Below, piece by piece: positions 5,756-6,603 of a stretch of 6,603 nt of DNA. The stretch covers positions 1 through 6,603 of the forward strand of contig URJN01000124.1 of the NCBI GenBank assembly GCA_900548125.1, in the 5' to 3' direction. Under the pieces are notes generated by a model. That model ran no database searches, was not told where the DNA came from, and was given only the letters and a program-made list of their open reading frames with translations. How positions within the stretch are numbered: position 1 is the stretch's first letter; each line of letters opens with the position of its first letter. The DNA is from an uncultured Eubacteriales bacterium. GTDB taxonomy: Bacteria > Bacillota > Clostridia > Christensenellales > Aristaeellaceae. Position numbers and translations under genes: made by a program.

Positions 5756-5780
5756 ACAATCGCTCAGAGGAGGACAAACC

Positions 5781-6560
5781 ATGAAAAAGAACAAACTGCT
5801 GCTTCTTGTGACTGCGCTGGTCTATCTGTTTCTGATTGGCCCGCTTCTGGTCATCATGGCGGCGTCCTTCAGCGACACGAATTATCTGAAATTCCCGGGC
5901 GAAGGATTCACGCTTAAATGGTATCAGCAGGTATTCGCGATGAGCGCATTTGCCAGTGCGGCGAAGCTCAGCGTTTTGATTGCGCTGGGCGGAACCGCCA
6001 TCGCGCTGGCTCTGGGTCTGCCGGCAGCTTATGCGCTGAATCGGTATGATTTTAAGGGCAAGGATATCATCAAGACCGTTTTCCTTTCGCCGGTGCTGAT
6101 TCCGTGCATCGTGCTGGGCTTCGTGATGCTGCGCTATGTGGTCAATCAATATAAACTGCCGGTTATCCCCAGTTTGCTGATTGGTCATACGCTGCTGTCG
6201 ATTCCGTATATCATGCGCGTCGTGACATCGAGCCTTGCGAATTTTGATTTCGCAATCGAAGAAGCGGCATGCAGTCTGGGCGCGACGCGGCAGTACACGT
6301 TCTTCAGCATCGTATTGCCGAACATCAAATCCGGCATTGCTTCCGCCTGCATCATGGCGATTATCAATTCGTTCAACAACGTATCGCTTTCCGCTTTCCT
6401 GACCGGTCCGGGCGTCAACATGCTGCCGATTGAGATTATGAGCTATGTCGAGTATCATTTTGATCCGACGATTGCGGCGTTGGCGACGATTATGATGGTC
6501 ACGACGCTGGGCGTGATGCTGCTGATTGAAAAGACGCTGGGCTTGCAGAGCGTTGTGTAA
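5781..6560 (+). CDS. ABC importer permease, PotC type
   Basis: This is the second membrane subunit, expected to form a heterodimer with the first permease. It has 259 residues, typical for PotC, with hydrophobic segments near 6-28, 61-85, 97-119, 126-147, 184-206 and 231-250. The coupling motif is E161-A-A-C-S-L-G167-A-T-R (161-170), followed by FFSIVLPN (174-181). AGGAGG (5768-5773) lies seven bases before ATG 5781. In many pot operons the two permease genes are adjacent. Here the ATPase and binding-protein genes separate them, and the hairpin precedes this gene, so its message level may be lower than that of the binding protein. The stop TAA at 6558-6560 is intact. Confidence 0.9.
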   Translation: MKKNKLLLLVTALVYLFLIGPLLVIMAASFSDTNYLKFPGEGFTLKWYQQVFAMSAFASAAKLSVLIALGGTAIALALGLPAAYALNRYDFKGKDIIKTVFLSPVLIPCIVLGFVMLRYVVNQYKLPVIPSLLIGHTLLSIPYIMRVVTSSLANFDFAIEEAACSLGATRQYTFFSIVLPNIKSGIASACIMAIINSFNNVSLSAFLTGPGVNMLPIEIMSYVEYHFDPTIAALATIMMVTTLGVMLLIEKTLGLQSVV

Positions 6561-6603
6561 GGCATCGGGGTGTACCTTTAAAGCATGAATCAAGGGCATG
6601 GGG
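6561..6603. other. Downstream edge, no gene assignable
   Basis: Forty-three bases follow the last permease stop. ATG codons occur at 6585 and 6598, but neither has a well-spaced strong ribosome binding site, and the window ends before any frame could be judged. No hairpin with a T-run is visible, so the operon may continue past the window. Confidence 0.4.

Noticed and set aside
6310..6330. GCCGAACATC inside the second permease gene as another PurBox
   Set aside because: It matches CCGAAC but fails flanking A/T positions, and CCGAAC recurs by chance in several genes here (for example near 573, 3738 and 4247) as Pro-Asn or Glu-related codons.
5754..6599. Minus-strand open frame (281 codons) opposite the second permease gene
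   Set aside because: It is very rich in Gln, Arg, His and Asn, the usual antisense of a hydrophobic membrane protein, with no ribosome binding site or domain support.

Overview
The window looks like part of a chromosome from a low-GC-type (Firmicutes/Clostridia-like) bacterium with moderately high GC content. The evidence is strong AGGAGG-type ribosome binding sites, two near-consensus sigma-70/sigma-A promoters in AT-rich intergenic DNA, and two sequences matching the Gram-positive PurR operator (PurBox). The solute-binding protein's leader, which ends in an A-V-A type signal peptidase I site with no lipobox, is a style I associate with gut Christensenellales-like Clostridia. That placement is a guess and was not tested. 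All six genes are on the plus strand and all are complete.

Layout. Positions 1-311 hold no convincing gene: a terminator-like hairpin with a T-run (about 14-48), a strong second hairpin (49-84), a third hairpin (135-152) and a promoter (250-278). Next comes a two-gene unit, a PfkB-family kinase (312-1229) and a metal-dependent deaminase of the MTA/SAH-deaminase class (1232-2545). The intergenic region 2546-2704 carries a consensus promoter (2653-2681) and two copies of a 10-bp repeat exactly 105 bp apart. Each copy is the core of a PurBox (13/13 and 12/13 matches to the consensus as I recall it). A four-gene ABC importer of the PotABCD type follows: permease (2705-3562), ATPase (3576-4613), solute-binding protein (4630-5679) and second permease (5781-6560). 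A multi-part hairpin with a T-run lies between the binding-protein gene and the last permease gene.

How they work together (inference). The importer would be annotated by homology as a spermidine/putrescine transporter. Its operators point to purine control, however, and the binding protein appears to lack most of the acidic and aromatic residues that hold polyamines in PotD. Next door are a purine-nucleoside-type deaminase and a sugar/nucleoside-type kinase whose reading frames abut at a single TGATGATG junction. The most economical hypothesis is a purine-responsive uptake and salvage module: import of a purine base, nucleoside or derivative, hydrolytic deamination of the ring, and phosphorylation of the nucleoside or sugar part. 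The exact substrate cannot be read from the sequence.
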